Notes: generated from the letters alone by a model not told the origin. DNA of 64,000 nt from DASQPR01 sp963836785 (GCA_963836785.1 CAWIKW010000009.1:62001-126000), one strand, 5' to 3'. Counted from the first letter of the stretch, positions 43,557 to 52,243 are shown. Numbers and translations: made by a program.

Positions 43557-44744
43557 ATGGTCGTGACGCCGCCGCCCGCCCCGCTCCCCGGCGCACGCCT
43601 GCTCTTTTCACTCGATCCCGCGGTGGCGTATCTGAACCACGGCTCGTTCGGCGCCGTACCGGTCCCGGTGCAACGCGCCCAACAGCGACTGCGCGACGAG
43701 GTCGAGACAAACCCCCAGCAGTTCTACACGGCCGGGCTCTGGGACCGGCTCGGCCATGCTCGCACCCACCTGTCGCAGTTCCTCGGCGCCGACCCGGCCA
43801 GCACGGCGTTTGTCGCCAACGCGACGGCCGCGGTGAGCATCGTCCTGCGCACGCTGGCGTTCGCCCGCGGCGACGAGATCATCACAACCACCCACGGGTA
43901 CGGCTCGGTCGCGCTCGCCGTCGACCACGTCTGCGCCCGTACGGGAGCGACGCATACGGTGGTCCCGCTGCGGCTGGACGCGTCCGACGATGACATCGTC
44001 GCGGCGGTCGCGGGCGCGATCACAGCGGGCCGCACCAAGCTGGTCATCGTTGACCAGGTCGCATCCGCGACGGCGCGGGTCATGCCGGTCGCCCGGCTGG
44101 CCGTCGCGGCCAGATCCCGCGACGTGCCGATACTGGTCGATGGCGCCCATGCGCCCGGCACGCACGCGCTGCGCGTGGACGCGATCGGCGCCGACTTCTG
44201 GGTCGGGAACCTCCACAAGTGGATGTACGCGCCAAGGCCGACGGCGATCTTTTCGGTCGCGGAGAAGTGGCGCGACCGGATCGAAGCCCCGGTCATGTCG
44301 TGGGCCGATGCGGACGGCTTCCCGGCGAACCTGGAAATGGGCGGAACGCTCGACTACACGGCGTGGCTCACCGCGTCGACCGGGCTGTACGTGTTCCGTA
44401 CGCTCGGCATCGACCGCGTACGGTCACACAACGCGTCACTCGTCGCCTACGGCCAACGGGTCGTCGGGGCGGCACTCGGGCTGCTCAGCCCGTCGGAGTT
44501 GCCGAATCCGGGCGGCGTCACACCATCGATGCGGGTGCTGCCGCTACCGAGCCACGTGGGTCGGACCGAAGCCGACGCCATCGCTCTGCGCGTTCGCATC
44601 GCCGAGGAGCTTCGTGTGGTCGTGCCGATCATGTCGTGGCACGGCCGCGGGCTGCTGCGACTGTCGGCGCAGGTCTACAACCACGCCGACGAATACGACC
44701 GGCTCGCGGCCGGCCTGCCGCGCGTGCTGGCCGCGCTCCGCTAG
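43557..44744 (+). CDS. Class V aminotransferase-fold PLP enzyme (isopenicillin N epimerase-like)
   Basis: 395 residues. PLP Lys221 in NLHKWMYAPR, the phosphate-binding NATAAVSIVLRTL, and LVDGAHAPGTH containing the Asp that pairs with the PLP ring. N-terminal YLNHGSFGAVP is typical of the isopenicillin N epimerase/cysteine desulfurase-like group. Reaction unknown. ATG 43557 is chosen over GTG 43506 because AAGGA lies 10 nt upstream. It is 87 bp after xerC, probably cotranscribed. Confidence 0.9.
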   Translation: MVVTPPPAPLPGARLLFSLDPAVAYLNHGSFGAVPVPVQRAQQRLRDEVETNPQQFYTAGLWDRLGHARTHLSQFLGADPASTAFVANATAAVSIVLRTLAFARGDEIITTTHGYGSVALAVDHVCARTGATHTVVPLRLDASDDDIVAAVAGAITAGRTKLVIVDQVASATARVMPVARLAVAARSRDVPILVDGAHAPGTHALRVDAIGADFWVGNLHKWMYAPRPTAIFSVAEKWRDRIEAPVMSWADADGFPANLEMGGTLDYTAWLTASTGLYVFRTLGIDRVRSHNASLVAYGQRVVGAALGLLSPSELPNPGGVTPSMRVLPLPSHVGRTEADAIALRVRIAEELRVVVPIMSWHGRGLLRLSAQVYNHADEYDRLAAGLPRVLAALR

Positions 44745-44775
44745 CCGCGTTCCGCCGCCGGGTCGCGATCGGCCA

Positions 44776-45360
44776 TCACGGCGACGGATACAGCCGCACC
44801 TGGCCGAGCCCGAGCAGCATCAGCGGGTCGAGATAGGCCCCACCCCGGATGAGTCCCCAGTGCAGGCAGGGCGCCGGGCCGGCGGGACAGTGCGACAGGC
44901 GCGCGTCGATCGTCCCGATCGGCGTTCCGATCGCCACCCGATCGCCGGCGTGCACGCTCGCGGCGACCGGTTCGTACGTCGTGCGGAGCCCGTCGGGATG
45001 TGTGATGCTCACGACACCGGTGCCGGCGACGCGACCGGCGAACGAGACCGTGCCCGCACCGGCGGCGTAGACGGGCTGGCCGAGGGCTCCAGCGAGGTCG
45101 ACGCCACGATGCCCCGGGAGCCACGCTTCGGCCGGTGGGTCGAATGCCCCGACCACGACTGGCGCGCCGGCCAACGGCCACACGAACAGCCGTGCCGCGG
45201 CTGTGACGGACGGGGCACGGGTCGGACCGCCACCGACCTGGGAGTGCGGCCGCGACACCGCACCGGCCGCCGCGACCGCGTCACCGATCACCAGCGACAG
45301 GACGGCGACGACAACCATCGCGATGGCGGCGCCGGGCAGGCGACGTACCCATGAAGTCAC
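44776..45360 (-). CDS. M23-family peptidase-like exported protein, incomplete active site
   Basis: 194 residues with an N-terminal membrane/signal segment (GAAIAMVVVAVLSLVIG). The LytM-type fold shows HRGVD (His84, Asp88) but the usual HxH is CLH (Cys165, His167), so one catalytic His is replaced. The same CLHWG form occurs, as I recall, in the M23 proteins beside rpsB in other actinobacteria (Rv2891-like), so this is probably family-typical. Likely a cell-wall or regulatory protein rather than an active hydrolase. GTG 45360 is the best start. Confidence 0.85.
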   Translation of the reverse strand: MTSWVRRLPGAAIAMVVVAVLSLVIGDAVAAAGAVSRPHSQVGGGPTRAPSVTAAARLFVWPLAGAPVVVGAFDPPAEAWLPGHRGVDLAGALGQPVYAAGAGTVSFAGRVAGTGVVSITHPDGLRTTYEPVAASVHAGDRVAIGTPIGTIDARLSHCPAGPAPCLHWGLIRGGAYLDPLMLLGLGQVRLYPSP

Positions 45361-45596
45361 GGTCTCAGCGTTGCCCCCGACGGCGCCGACGGCGACAGCG
45401 ACAGCGGCGATCTGGGGACAGCGAGGGCGCCTGTGGACGACGCACTCGGTGGGACCCTGAGGCCGGATCTGAGAGAATTCGGGGGTTATCCGGATGTCTG
45501 TGCTTGCCGCAGAGTGCAACCATTGATGACGGACCGCCGGTGAACGCCGTGCCCATCCGGCACGGATCTTCCGGCCCCCCGGAGGAGACGAAAGCC

Positions 45597-45812
45597 ATGA
45601 ACGAGAGCCACCACTTCTTCCGCAACACGATCTTGGTTATCGGCGGCGTGATCGTCGCGGGCTGGCTGGCGCTGTGGCTGATCCATTTCGTGTTCAGCAT
45701 CCTGCTCTACATCATCGTCGGCGCTGTGGTTGTCGGCGGCGGCTACTACCTCTACGGCCGGGCCAAGAAGTCGCTGCAGAGCGGCCGCATGCCGCGCCAG
45801 ATCCGCCGGTAG
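45597..45812 (+). CDS. Small two-helix membrane protein, unknown function
   Basis: 71 residues: a short polar N-terminus (MNESHHFFRN), two hydrophobic helices (ILVIGGVIVAGWLALWLI and ILLYIIVGAVVVGGGYYLY) and a basic tail (GRAKKSLQSGRMPRQIRR). GGAGGAG lies 9 nt upstream of ATG 45597. Divergent from the M23-like gene. Family not recognised. Confidence 0.75.
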   Translation: MNESHHFFRNTILVIGGVIVAGWLALWLIHFVFSILLYIIVGAVVVGGGYYLYGRAKKSLQSGRMPRQIRR

Positions 45813-46080
45813 CCAGCCGCTTCAGCTCCGCGGGTAAAACGGGCCGCGCCAGCCGCGCCGGGAGCAGGCCGGCTCCGCCGGTAAAACGGGCCGCACTAGC
45901 TGCGCTGGTCGCAAGCCGCGGCCGCGCGCCGGTGGGGCCCGACCTACGAGCGACGATGCGGGACCGCGGCGCGATTACGTCGCCGCGCTAAGCCCTCCGG
46001 GCCCGACACCTCGGCGCGGCGCGAGCATCGAGCCCGTCCACGCGAGAAACCCAGCACATGCGCCGCGATCCGGTCCCAAG

Positions 46081-46151
46081 ATCCGTGACCTTGGAGCGAG
46101 AAATACCTGATCTTGAACGGATCGGGCACCTGATGCTCCAAGGTCACGGAT
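46081..46151. repeat. Perfect 17-bp inverted repeat around a 37-nt loop
   Basis: ATCCGTGACCTTGGAGC (46081-46097) and its exact complement (46135-46151) frame a loop that itself contains CCTGATC/GATCGGG. Size and perfection exceed what a terminator needs; a MITE, protein-binding site or recombination scar is possible. Confidence 0.75.
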
Positions 46152-46327
46152 GTTGACGGTCGTTAGCCGGCGCGGCCCGCGCTCCGCAGACTTCGGGCGG
46201 CGAGCAGCGACTGGAGTCGACGGAGTCACCGGGCCCGATCGCGCAGATCGCCGGCTGCCACCCGGACGATCACCCACCACGCCTCCGGCATCGCCGCCCA
46301 GCGCGTCCGGGCGTTGCACTGCACATG

Positions 46328-46356
46328 AATGGCCGGCTCGATATCCGAGCCGGCCA
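46328..46356 (-). terminator. Terminator of the rnhB-DUF2469 transcript
   Basis: A perfect 12-bp stem ATGGCCGGCTCG / CGAGCCGGCCAT with a 5-nt loop begins 33 nt after the DUF2469 stop. Confidence 0.8.
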
Positions 46357-46389
46357 TCAATCTGTCCGCTTCCTGACACCATGCGGCGT

Positions 46390-46713
46390 CTAGGCGCCGA
46401 ACCCCGAATCGGTGGGCAGCGAGATGTCCGGCTTTTCGAGTTCCTCGACGTTCACGTCCTTGAACGTGATCACCCGAACATTCTTTACAAAACGGGCAGG
46501 GCGGTACATGTCCCAGACCCAGGCGTCATGCATCTCGACCTCGAAGTAGACCTCACCGTCGGAGTTGCGGACGTGGAGATCGACCTGATTCGCGAGGTAG
46601 AACCGGCGTTCGGTCTCGACCACGTAGGAGAACTGGCGAACGATGTCCCGATACTCGCGGTAGAGCTGCAGCTCCATCTCGGTCTCGTACTTTTCGAGAT
46701 CCTCAGCGCTCAT
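46390..46713 (-). CDS. DUF2469 family protein
   Basis: 107 residues, acidic and aromatic: MSAEDLEKYETEMELQLYREYRDIV, then FYLANQVDLHVR and YFEVEMHDAWVWDMYRPARFV. Conserved next to rnhB across Actinobacteria (Rv2901c-like); function unknown. GGAG lies 6 nt before ATG 46713. Confidence 0.92.
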   Translation of the reverse strand: MSAEDLEKYETEMELQLYREYRDIVRQFSYVVETERRFYLANQVDLHVRNSDGEVYFEVEMHDAWVWDMYRPARFVKNVRVITFKDVNVEELEKPDISLPTDSGFGA

Positions 46714-46851
46714 CGTTCTCCACATCTGGGGCGGGCCGACCCGGTGGGAACCGGGGCGTCGGGCTGCCCTGCTCAGCCTGTCGTCATCTATTCTCGCCCA
46801 CGCCTGACCGGTCGGGGGTCGTGCCGGCCGGACGCCACGCCGTGGCCGACA

Positions 46852-47640
46852 TCACGCCTGGTCGACGTACTGCTCGACGTACCGGTCGAACGCCTCGTCC
46901 AACGCCTCGGGGGAGGCCGGGGCACCCTCGATGACGCCGTCGATGTCGTCCTCGAACCCGGACGCCACGCTGACCGTACCCCGTCGCCGCCGGCCGCCGG
47001 AAACGGCCGCGACATTCACGTACGAGAAGCGATGATCAGGACACGCGCCGTGCTCGGCGAGGGCAGCCGAGTGCTCGGGCGTCGCATAGCCCTTGTGCTC
47101 GGCGAACCCGTACTGCGGCCAGGTCTCGGACAGCTCACACATGATCCGGTCCCGGGTCACCTTGGCGATCACGCTGGCGGCGGCCACACACGCCGCGACC
47201 TGGTCACCCTTCCACACGGCGAGGCCCGGGGCGCCCAGTCCCGGCACCGGGAAGCCGTCGGTGAGGACATAGTCCGGCCGGACCGCCAGGCTGGCCAGAG
47301 CCCGCCGCATGGCGGCGACGTTGCACACATGCAGGCCTCGTTGGTCGATCTCGCCGGGCGGGATGACGACCACCGCATGGGCCAGCACCCTCGCCATCAC
47401 CTCGGCATAGACCCGCTCTCGCGCCAGCGGGGTCAGCAGCTTCGAGTCGTTGAGGCCCGGCACCTCACCGCGTCGACCGGCTGGCAGGATTGCCGCCGCG
47501 GCCACCAATGGTCCGGCGCAGGCACCGCGCCCGGCCTCGTCGGCGCCGGCGACGTGGGCAAATCCACGCCTCCGTAGGGCCTGCTCCATGGCGAGCATGC
47601 CGGCATCCTTGGCGAGGATCGTTCGCGTCGGGGGCAGCAC
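46852..47640 (-). CDS. rnhB: Ribonuclease HII
   Basis: 262 residues. Removes ribonucleotides and RNA primers from RNA-DNA hybrids. Catalytic carboxylates are in ADEAGRG (Asp34, Glu35) and YVLTDGFPV; the Lys-Val-Thr-Arg-Asp motif (SVIAKVTRDRIM) and YGFAEHKGYATPEH are typical. The C-terminal 40 residues are an extra acidic tail. GTG 47640 lies 30 bp after lepB. Confidence 0.95.
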   Translation of the reverse strand: MLPPTRTILAKDAGMLAMEQALRRRGFAHVAGADEAGRGACAGPLVAAAAILPAGRRGEVPGLNDSKLLTPLARERVYAEVMARVLAHAVVVIPPGEIDQRGLHVCNVAAMRRALASLAVRPDYVLTDGFPVPGLGAPGLAVWKGDQVAACVAAASVIAKVTRDRIMCELSETWPQYGFAEHKGYATPEHSAALAEHGACPDHRFSYVNVAAVSGGRRRRGTVSVASGFEDDIDGVIEGAPASPEALDEAFDRYVEQYVDQA

Positions 47641-47670
47641 CCCAACAGCCTACGGCGGACCGACCGCGCG

Positions 47671-48384
47671 TCACCCGCCGCCGGTAGCCGGGATTCGACT
47701 ATCAGACGACGGTACGGAGAAGCGCGCCGTCCGCCCCACCGGCCAGAAGAGCAGGATGGCCCGGCCGATCACCGAGCTCACCGGAATGGTCGCCGCCTCG
47801 ATGCTGCCGGTCTCCTCGTACTGCTCGCGCGAGTCGCCGGAGAAGAAGCGGTTGTCCCCCATCACCCAGAGCCGGTTGGGCGGGACGACGATGTCGAAGC
47901 GGTCGGGACTCGCCGGCAGGTGACCGCCGTCGCCATTGAGGTAGGGCTCGTTCAGCGACACCCCATTGATCATGAGCCGGCCCTGTACGTCGCAGCAGAC
48001 CACCCGATCGCCACCGACGCCGATGACCCGCTTGATGAAGTCGGTCTCGTCCGGCGTGATCCGCCACGACATGGGCGATCTGAAGACGATGACCTCTCCG
48101 CGCTTCGGCTGGCGGAAGTCATAGACGAGTTTGTTGACCAGCACCCGGTCGTTGATGTTGAGCGTGTGCTCCATCGATCCGGACGGGATGTAGAACGTCT
48201 GCAGCACGAACGTACGGATGACAAGCGCGGCGAGAAGGGCGACGACCAACAAGATCGCGAGCTCACGCAGATACCGCCGACGATGGCGCGGAGCTGCGTG
48301 TTTGGGTCCCGAACCGCCTCGGCCGACGGTGGCAACGCTCGTCACGGAGGGAGCGTACGTCGCGCGAGCGCCGATAACCGACAC
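47671..48384 (-). CDS. lepB: Signal peptidase I
   Basis: 237 residues. One N-terminal transmembrane helix (LRELAILLVVALLAALVIRTFV), then nucleophile Ser70 in IPSGSMEHTL and general-base Lys118 in DFIKRVIGVGGD; C-terminal GDNRFFSGDSR box. It cleaves signal peptides outside the membrane. GTG 48384 has no Shine-Dalgarno and follows an AT-rich TTAATA by a few bases, so leaderless initiation is possible; an alternative GTG is at 48345. Confidence 0.94.
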   Translation of the reverse strand: MSVIGARATYAPSVTSVATVGRGGSGPKHAAPRHRRRYLRELAILLVVALLAALVIRTFVLQTFYIPSGSMEHTLNINDRVLVNKLVYDFRQPKRGEVIVFRSPMSWRITPDETDFIKRVIGVGGDRVVCCDVQGRLMINGVSLNEPYLNGDGGHLPASPDRFDIVVPPNRLWVMGDNRFFSGDSREQYEETGSIEAATIPVSSVIGRAILLFWPVGRTARFSVPSSDSRIPATGGG

Positions 48385-48433
48385 TTCGCGTATTAACGTG
48401 GAAATACCTAGACAACGGATATGTCGGCGCCGC

Positions 48434-48515
48434 GCGCGGTCGGGTCGACGCTGGGCGCGGTCGGGTCGACGCTGGGCGCGGTCGGGTCAGCGCTGCGCGC
48501 GGTCGGGGTCGGCGG
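48434..48515. repeat. 21-bp tandem repeat, about four copies
   Basis: Units start at 48434, 48455, 48476 and 48497; the first two are identical and the others diverge. Core GCGCGGTCGGG. In the gap between rplS terminator and lepB; no gene reads through it convincingly. Confidence 0.8.
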
Positions 48516-48538
48516 CGTGCCCGTGGAAACGCAGACGA

Positions 48539-48580
48539 AAGCCCGCGACCAACAGTTCGAGACTGTTCGGTCGCGGGCTT
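48539..48580 (-). terminator. Intrinsic terminator of rplS
   Basis: 12-bp perfect outer stem (AAGCCCGCGACC / GGTCGCGGGCTT) continuing into AACAG/CTGTT with one bulged base; begins 47 nt after the rplS stop. Confidence 0.85.
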
Positions 48581-48627
48581 CACTTGTCGTCATGGCCGCG
48601 GTGACGGCCGAGCGGAGCGGGTGCGCG

Positions 48628-48984
48628 TCAGTTCGACGGCTTCTCGCGCAGCTCCTTGATCTTCGCCTTCTTGCCGCGAAGATCACGCAGGTAGTAGAGC
48701 TTGGCCCGGCGGACGTCGCCACGCATGACGACCTCGACCCGGTCGATGGCCGGGCTGTTGAGCGGGTAGGTCCGCTCGACGCCGACACCGAAGCTCACCT
48801 TCCGTACGGTGAACGTCTCCTGAAGGCCGGAGCCCTGGCGACGGATCACCACGCCCTGGAAGATCTGCACACGGGACCGGTTGCCTTCGACGACCCGGGC
48901 GTGCACCTTGAGGGTGTCTCCGGCCCGAAACGGCACGACGTCCGTGCGGATGGACTGGGCGTCAAGCGCGTCCAGCGTCTTCAT
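48628..48984 (-). CDS. rplS: 50S ribosomal protein L19
   Basis: 118 residues. bL19 signature: FRAGDTLKVHARVVEGNRSRVQIFQGVVIRR, GVGVERTYPLNSP and RRAKLYYLRDLRGKKAKIKE. ATG 48984 starts the conserved sequence. It stands 261 bp after trmD; that gap holds no gene and probably the rplS promoter. Confidence 0.96.
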   Translation of the reverse strand: MKTLDALDAQSIRTDVVPFRAGDTLKVHARVVEGNRSRVQIFQGVVIRRQGSGLQETFTVRKVSFGVGVERTYPLNSPAIDRVEVVMRGDVRRAKLYYLRDLRGKKAKIKELREKPSN

Positions 48985-49245
48985 CTCTCGTGTATCCCTT
49001 GAGATATGGCGCGACGGCAAGCGGCGCGCGGGCGGCTGAAGCTGATCACACGCGGCCTCGCGCACCGCGGACGCGGCGGACGTGGAGCGGGAGATCCTCG
49101 GCGCCGCGGGGCTTCGGCGGACACGCCAGCGAGGGCGCGCACCATCCGACGGCCGCGCGGGCCGGCAGGTACAACCCCACTACTGTGCCACATCACGCGA
49201 CCGGACCTGAAATCAGGCACCGATGACGGCACGAATCAACGAGCG

Positions 49246-50052
49246 TTAATCGAGCCGGCCGGATAGATCAAAACCGATATCGACCAGCACCGCCCGGTCA
49301 TGGCGGTCGAGCGCCTCGGCCGGCAGCGCCCGGAGCAGATCGGGCCGGCGCTCGGCCGTGCGCCGCAACGCCTGGTCGCGACGCCACCGCGCGATCCGAC
49401 CGTGATCGCCCGATCGAAGCACGTCAGGTACCGGGCGGCCGCGCCACTCCGGTGGCTTCGTGTAGACGGGTGACTCGAGCAGCCCGTCGGTGTGTGACTC
49501 GTCCTCCAGAGATGCGGCGTTGCCGAGCACGCCGGGTATCAGCCGCGTCAGCGCCTCGATCATCACGAGTACGGCAACCTCGCCGCCGAACAGCACGTAG
49601 TCGCCGATCGAGACCTCGGTCACGCGCAGACGGGTCGACGCCTCGTCGACGACGCGCTGATCGACGCCCTCGTATCGGCCGCAGGCGAAGATGAGGTGGC
49701 TCTCGGTCGCAAGGTCGGCGGCCAGCGCATGTGTCAGCGGCACGCCGGCCGGACTCGGAACGATGACGCGGGCACCGCCAGCCGGAGCATCGGGTGTGCC
49801 GCGGTCCCCGGCCGGCGTCGACTGCTCCGGCGCGATCGCGTCGAGGGCCTCGCCCCAGGGTTCGGGCCGCATCACCATGCCGGCGCCGCCACCGTAGGGC
49901 GAATCGTCGACCGTACGGTGCACGTCGTACGTCCAGCGGCGCAGATCGTGTACGCCGATCTCCACCAACCCGGTCGCGCGCGCCTTGCCGAGCAGCGACA
50001 GGTCGAGCGGCGCGAAATACTCCGGAAAGATCGTGATGATGTCGATCTTCAT
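49246..50052 (-). CDS. trmD: tRNA (guanine-37-N1)-methyltransferase
   Basis: 268 residues. SPOUT-fold TrmD: MKIDIITIFPEYF start, DDSPYGGGAGMVMRPEP, the knot-forming FACGRYEGVDQRV and SIGDYVLFGGEVAVLVMIEALTRLIPGVLGN. It methylates G37 to prevent frameshifting. ATG 50052 gives the standard N-terminus; GAGG lies about 11 nt upstream. Directly downstream of rimM. Confidence 0.96.
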   Translation of the reverse strand: MKIDIITIFPEYFAPLDLSLLGKARATGLVEIGVHDLRRWTYDVHRTVDDSPYGGGAGMVMRPEPWGEALDAIAPEQSTPAGDRGTPDAPAGGARVIVPSPAGVPLTHALAADLATESHLIFACGRYEGVDQRVVDEASTRLRVTEVSIGDYVLFGGEVAVLVMIEALTRLIPGVLGNAASLEDESHTDGLLESPVYTKPPEWRGRPVPDVLRSGDHGRIARWRRDQALRRTAERRPDLLRALPAEALDRHDRAVLVDIGFDLSGRLD

Positions 50053-50088
50053 GCTGGTGACAACCTCACCTCGAGGTCTCAACCTCAG

Positions 50089-50663
50089 CTAGAGGTCGAG
50101 CAGGCCGTCGGGCGGCGTGATCACGACTCGACCGGCGGCGACGTCGACCGTCGGCACGATCGCGGTCACGAATGGCACCAGCGTCTGACGCCCGTCCGGC
50201 CGGGCCACGATGAGCATGTCGGCGCCCGGCCCGTGGTCGACCCGGACGATCTCGCCGATCCGCTCGCCTTCCTCGGCGGCCGGAGCCTCACCGACGGCTC
50301 AACGTCGCCGACGGGCGGAGCCTCACCGACGTGCACGGCCAACCCGATGAGCTGGAAGTCGTGGAACTCGTCGGGATCGTCGGACGGCTCGATGTCGGCC
50401 GCGTCCACCAGCAACTTGACGCCGCGAAGCCGCTCGGCGGCGTCACGATCTTCCACGCCTTCGAATGCCACGAGCAGTCGATCGACCCCGCTGGACGTAT
50501 GCACGCGGAGGCCTTCGATCGTCAGTGGTCCGGCGGTTGCCGGGTCGGTTTCGAGCACCGACCCGACAACGTACCGATCCTGCGGTTCGTCGGTCGTGAC
50601 CGCGACCACGACCTCGCCCCGCACGCCGTGAGCCCGGACGACCGAGCCGATCACGAGCTGCAT
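50089..50663 (-). pseudogene. rimM: Ribosome maturation factor RimM, frame broken by a 35-bp duplication
   Basis: The N-terminal RimM domain (VIGSVVRAHGVRGEVVVAV through LIGLAVHVGEAP) is intact. A 35-bp direct repeat (see 50281-50331) then shifts the frame; in the restored frame the PRC-barrel half continues EEGERIGEIVRVDHGPGADM to VVITPPDGLLDL and TAG 50089. Without one copy the protein would be 179 residues, the usual size. As written it ends in unrelated sequence. Either a real lesion in a normally conserved maturation factor or an assembly error. Confidence 0.85.
50281..50331. repeat. Direct repeat, 35-bp period, inside rimM
   Basis: The 16-bp block CGGAGCCTCACCGACG occurs at 50281 and 50316. 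A 35-bp unit is not a multiple of three, which explains the rimM frameshift. Confidence 0.85.
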
Positions 50664-50694
50664 CAGCGTTGTGTCCGCGCCAAGATGGTTCGGG

Positions 50695-50955
50695 TCAGTA
50701 CGAGTCGACGATGTCGACCCGCACGGCCCGACCGCCGATGGACGTGATCACCTGACGCAGCGCCTTGGCCGTACGGCCACCGCGGCCGATCACCGTACCG
50801 AGGTCTTCGGGGTGCACCCGCACCTCGAGACGCTGGCCGCGCCGGGAGTCGACCATCCGGACACGTACGTCATCCGGGTGGTCGACGATCCCCTTGACCA
50901 AGTGCTCCAGCGCTGGCTGGAGCGTGCTGTCAGCCTTGCTCTGTGGCGCTGGCAT
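50695..50955 (-). CDS. KH-domain RNA-binding protein (Rv2908c-like)
   Basis: 86 residues; KH domain with GTVIGRGGRTAKALRQVI as the RNA-binding GxxG loop. Conserved between rpsP and rimM in Actinobacteria and related to KhpA. ATG 50955 has GGGGAC upstream and overlaps the rpsP 3' end by 26 bp; ATG 50970 is a weaker alternative. Confidence 0.93.
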   Translation of the reverse strand: MPAPQSKADSTLQPALEHLVKGIVDHPDDVRVRMVDSRRGQRLEVRVHPEDLGTVIGRGGRTAKALRQVITSIGGRAVRVDIVDSY

Positions 50956-51475
50956 CGGTCGCGTCCCCATCTGCCGGTGCGGCAGCCGTCGGCGTCTCGG
51001 CCGCGGGTGCCTCAGCCGCCGGTGCCTCGGCCGCGGGAGCCTCGGCGGCAGGTGCCTCGGCCTTCGGCTCGGCTGTCTTGGCCGCCTTCGCCGGAGCCTT
51101 CTTCGCCGGCTTGGCCTCCGGTGCCGGTGCCAGACCGGCCGATGCCTGCGCCTCGGCCTCGTAGAGGGCCTTGCGGTCGGCGCGCTGCGGCGCCATCTTC
51201 AGCGGCTCGGGCGCGGGCAGGCCCTTGAACTTCTGCCAGTCGCCGGTCTTCTCGAGCAGTCGCTGGACCGGCTCGCTCGGCTGCGCGCCGACCGAGAGCC
51301 AGTGCTGGACGCGCTCGGAGTTGACCTCGATGATCGACGGGTCTTCCTTCGGCTGGTAGATGCCGATGAACTCAATCGCCTTGCCGTCGCGCTTGGTGCG
51401 CGAGTTGGCCACGACGATGCGGTACTGCGGGTTGCGGATCTTGCCCATCCGCAGAAGCCGGATTTTGACGGCCAC
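50930..51475 (-). CDS. rpsP: 30S ribosomal protein S16 with long Ala/Glu/Pro-rich tail
   Basis: 181 residues; bS16 proper is the first 85 (VKIRLLRMGKIRNPQYRIVVANSRTKRDGK, VQHWLSVGAQPSEPV). The remaining 95 are low complexity, with Lys/Ala then APAAEAPAAE repeats, roughly doubling the usual length. Similar but shorter tails are known in actinobacteria. GTG 51475 follows AGGAG. First gene of rpsP-KH-rimM-trmD. Confidence 0.95.
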   Translation of the reverse strand: MAVKIRLLRMGKIRNPQYRIVVANSRTKRDGKAIEFIGIYQPKEDPSIIEVNSERVQHWLSVGAQPSEPVQRLLEKTGDWQKFKGLPAPEPLKMAPQRADRKALYEAEAQASAGLAPAPEAKPAKKAPAKAAKTAEPKAEAPAAEAPAAEAPAAEAPAAETPTAAAPADGDATDASATEQG

Positions 51476-51631
51476 GTGTGTCGCTCCTGTAGGTGTTCGC
51501 GGTTGAGCGCACCGGTGCACGTCGTGGGGATGACGCGGCCGGGAAACTCGTGGATTGGCGACGTGCCCGGTTAGAGGGCGCGGTCACGTGCCGGATACCA
51601 GCAGCCTATTCTGCCAGATCGTGCCGGGACT

Positions 51632-52195
51632 TCACGAATCACCCACGAGATCCGACGTTTTCACCACCGTCGCGAAGTAGTCGTGCAGCGTGGCGGCGGT
51701 CGCTTCGGCCAGTTGCTCCGCCGCGAACGTCGTACCGTCCGGTCCCTTCTTGTCGAACGTGTGCATGGCATCCGCAGCGAAAACGACGTCATAGCCAAGA
51801 TCACCGCCGACCCGTGCGGTCGACTCGCAGCACCGGTTGGTCTGGATGCCACACACCACAATCTGCGAAATCCCCTGACCGGCGAGCCAGGCGTTGAGAT
51901 CCGGCGCGCCGTGGAACGCCGAGTGCACCTCCTTCTCCACGTCGAGATCCGGACTCAGATCGGCCACCACAGCCTTGAACGCGTGCTCGGGCGCGTCCGG
52001 CGCGAACGGTCCGCCATCCTGGTCGGTATGCGCGACCCGTACGATCGGCCGGCCCGACGCCTGCCAGGCCGCGACGAGCCGACCGACGTTCGCCTCCGCG
52101 TCCGGATTGTCCCGCCGGCCCAGCGCCGGATTGTCGAACGCCTTCTGCACATCGATCACGATCAGGGCCGCGGTCGGCTCGAGTTCCACAGTCAT
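51632..52195 (-). CDS. Isochorismatase-family cysteine hydrolase
   Basis: 187 residues. Catalytic triad Asp15 (LIVIDVQKAF), Lys88 (VEKEVHSAF) and Cys122 (GIQTNRCCES). The family includes nicotinamidases and many amide hydrolases; substrate unknown. AGGA lies 8 nt before ATG 52195. Same strand as DUF402 and proS, with a 48-bp gap. Confidence 0.92.
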   Translation of the reverse strand: MTVELEPTAALIVIDVQKAFDNPALGRRDNPDAEANVGRLVAAWQASGRPIVRVAHTDQDGGPFAPDAPEHAFKAVVADLSPDLDVEKEVHSAFHGAPDLNAWLAGQGISQIVVCGIQTNRCCESTARVGGDLGYDVVFAADAMHTFDKKGPDGTTFAAEQLAEATAATLHDYFATVVKTSDLVGDS

Positions 52196-52243
52196 GCCAC
52201 CATCCTGCCCGCGGTGGCCGATCACCGTCACTCCCGCCCGGCC

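Larger units (their letters stand above)
45813..46389. other. 577-bp gene-free gap at a probable inversion breakpoint
   Basis: No convincing gene is seen here between the convergent 3' ends of the small membrane protein and DUF2469. It holds a degenerate direct repeat with 47-bp period (45825-45847 and 45872-45894, both like the last codons of the upstream gene), a large perfect inverted repeat (46081-46151) and the DUF2469 terminator. Confidence 0.6.

Noticed and set aside
48434..48515. Small repeat-rich protein gene on either strand
   Set aside because: The 21-bp repeats give an open frame in several phases but no Shine-Dalgarno or conserved domain; better described as a non-coding tandem repeat.
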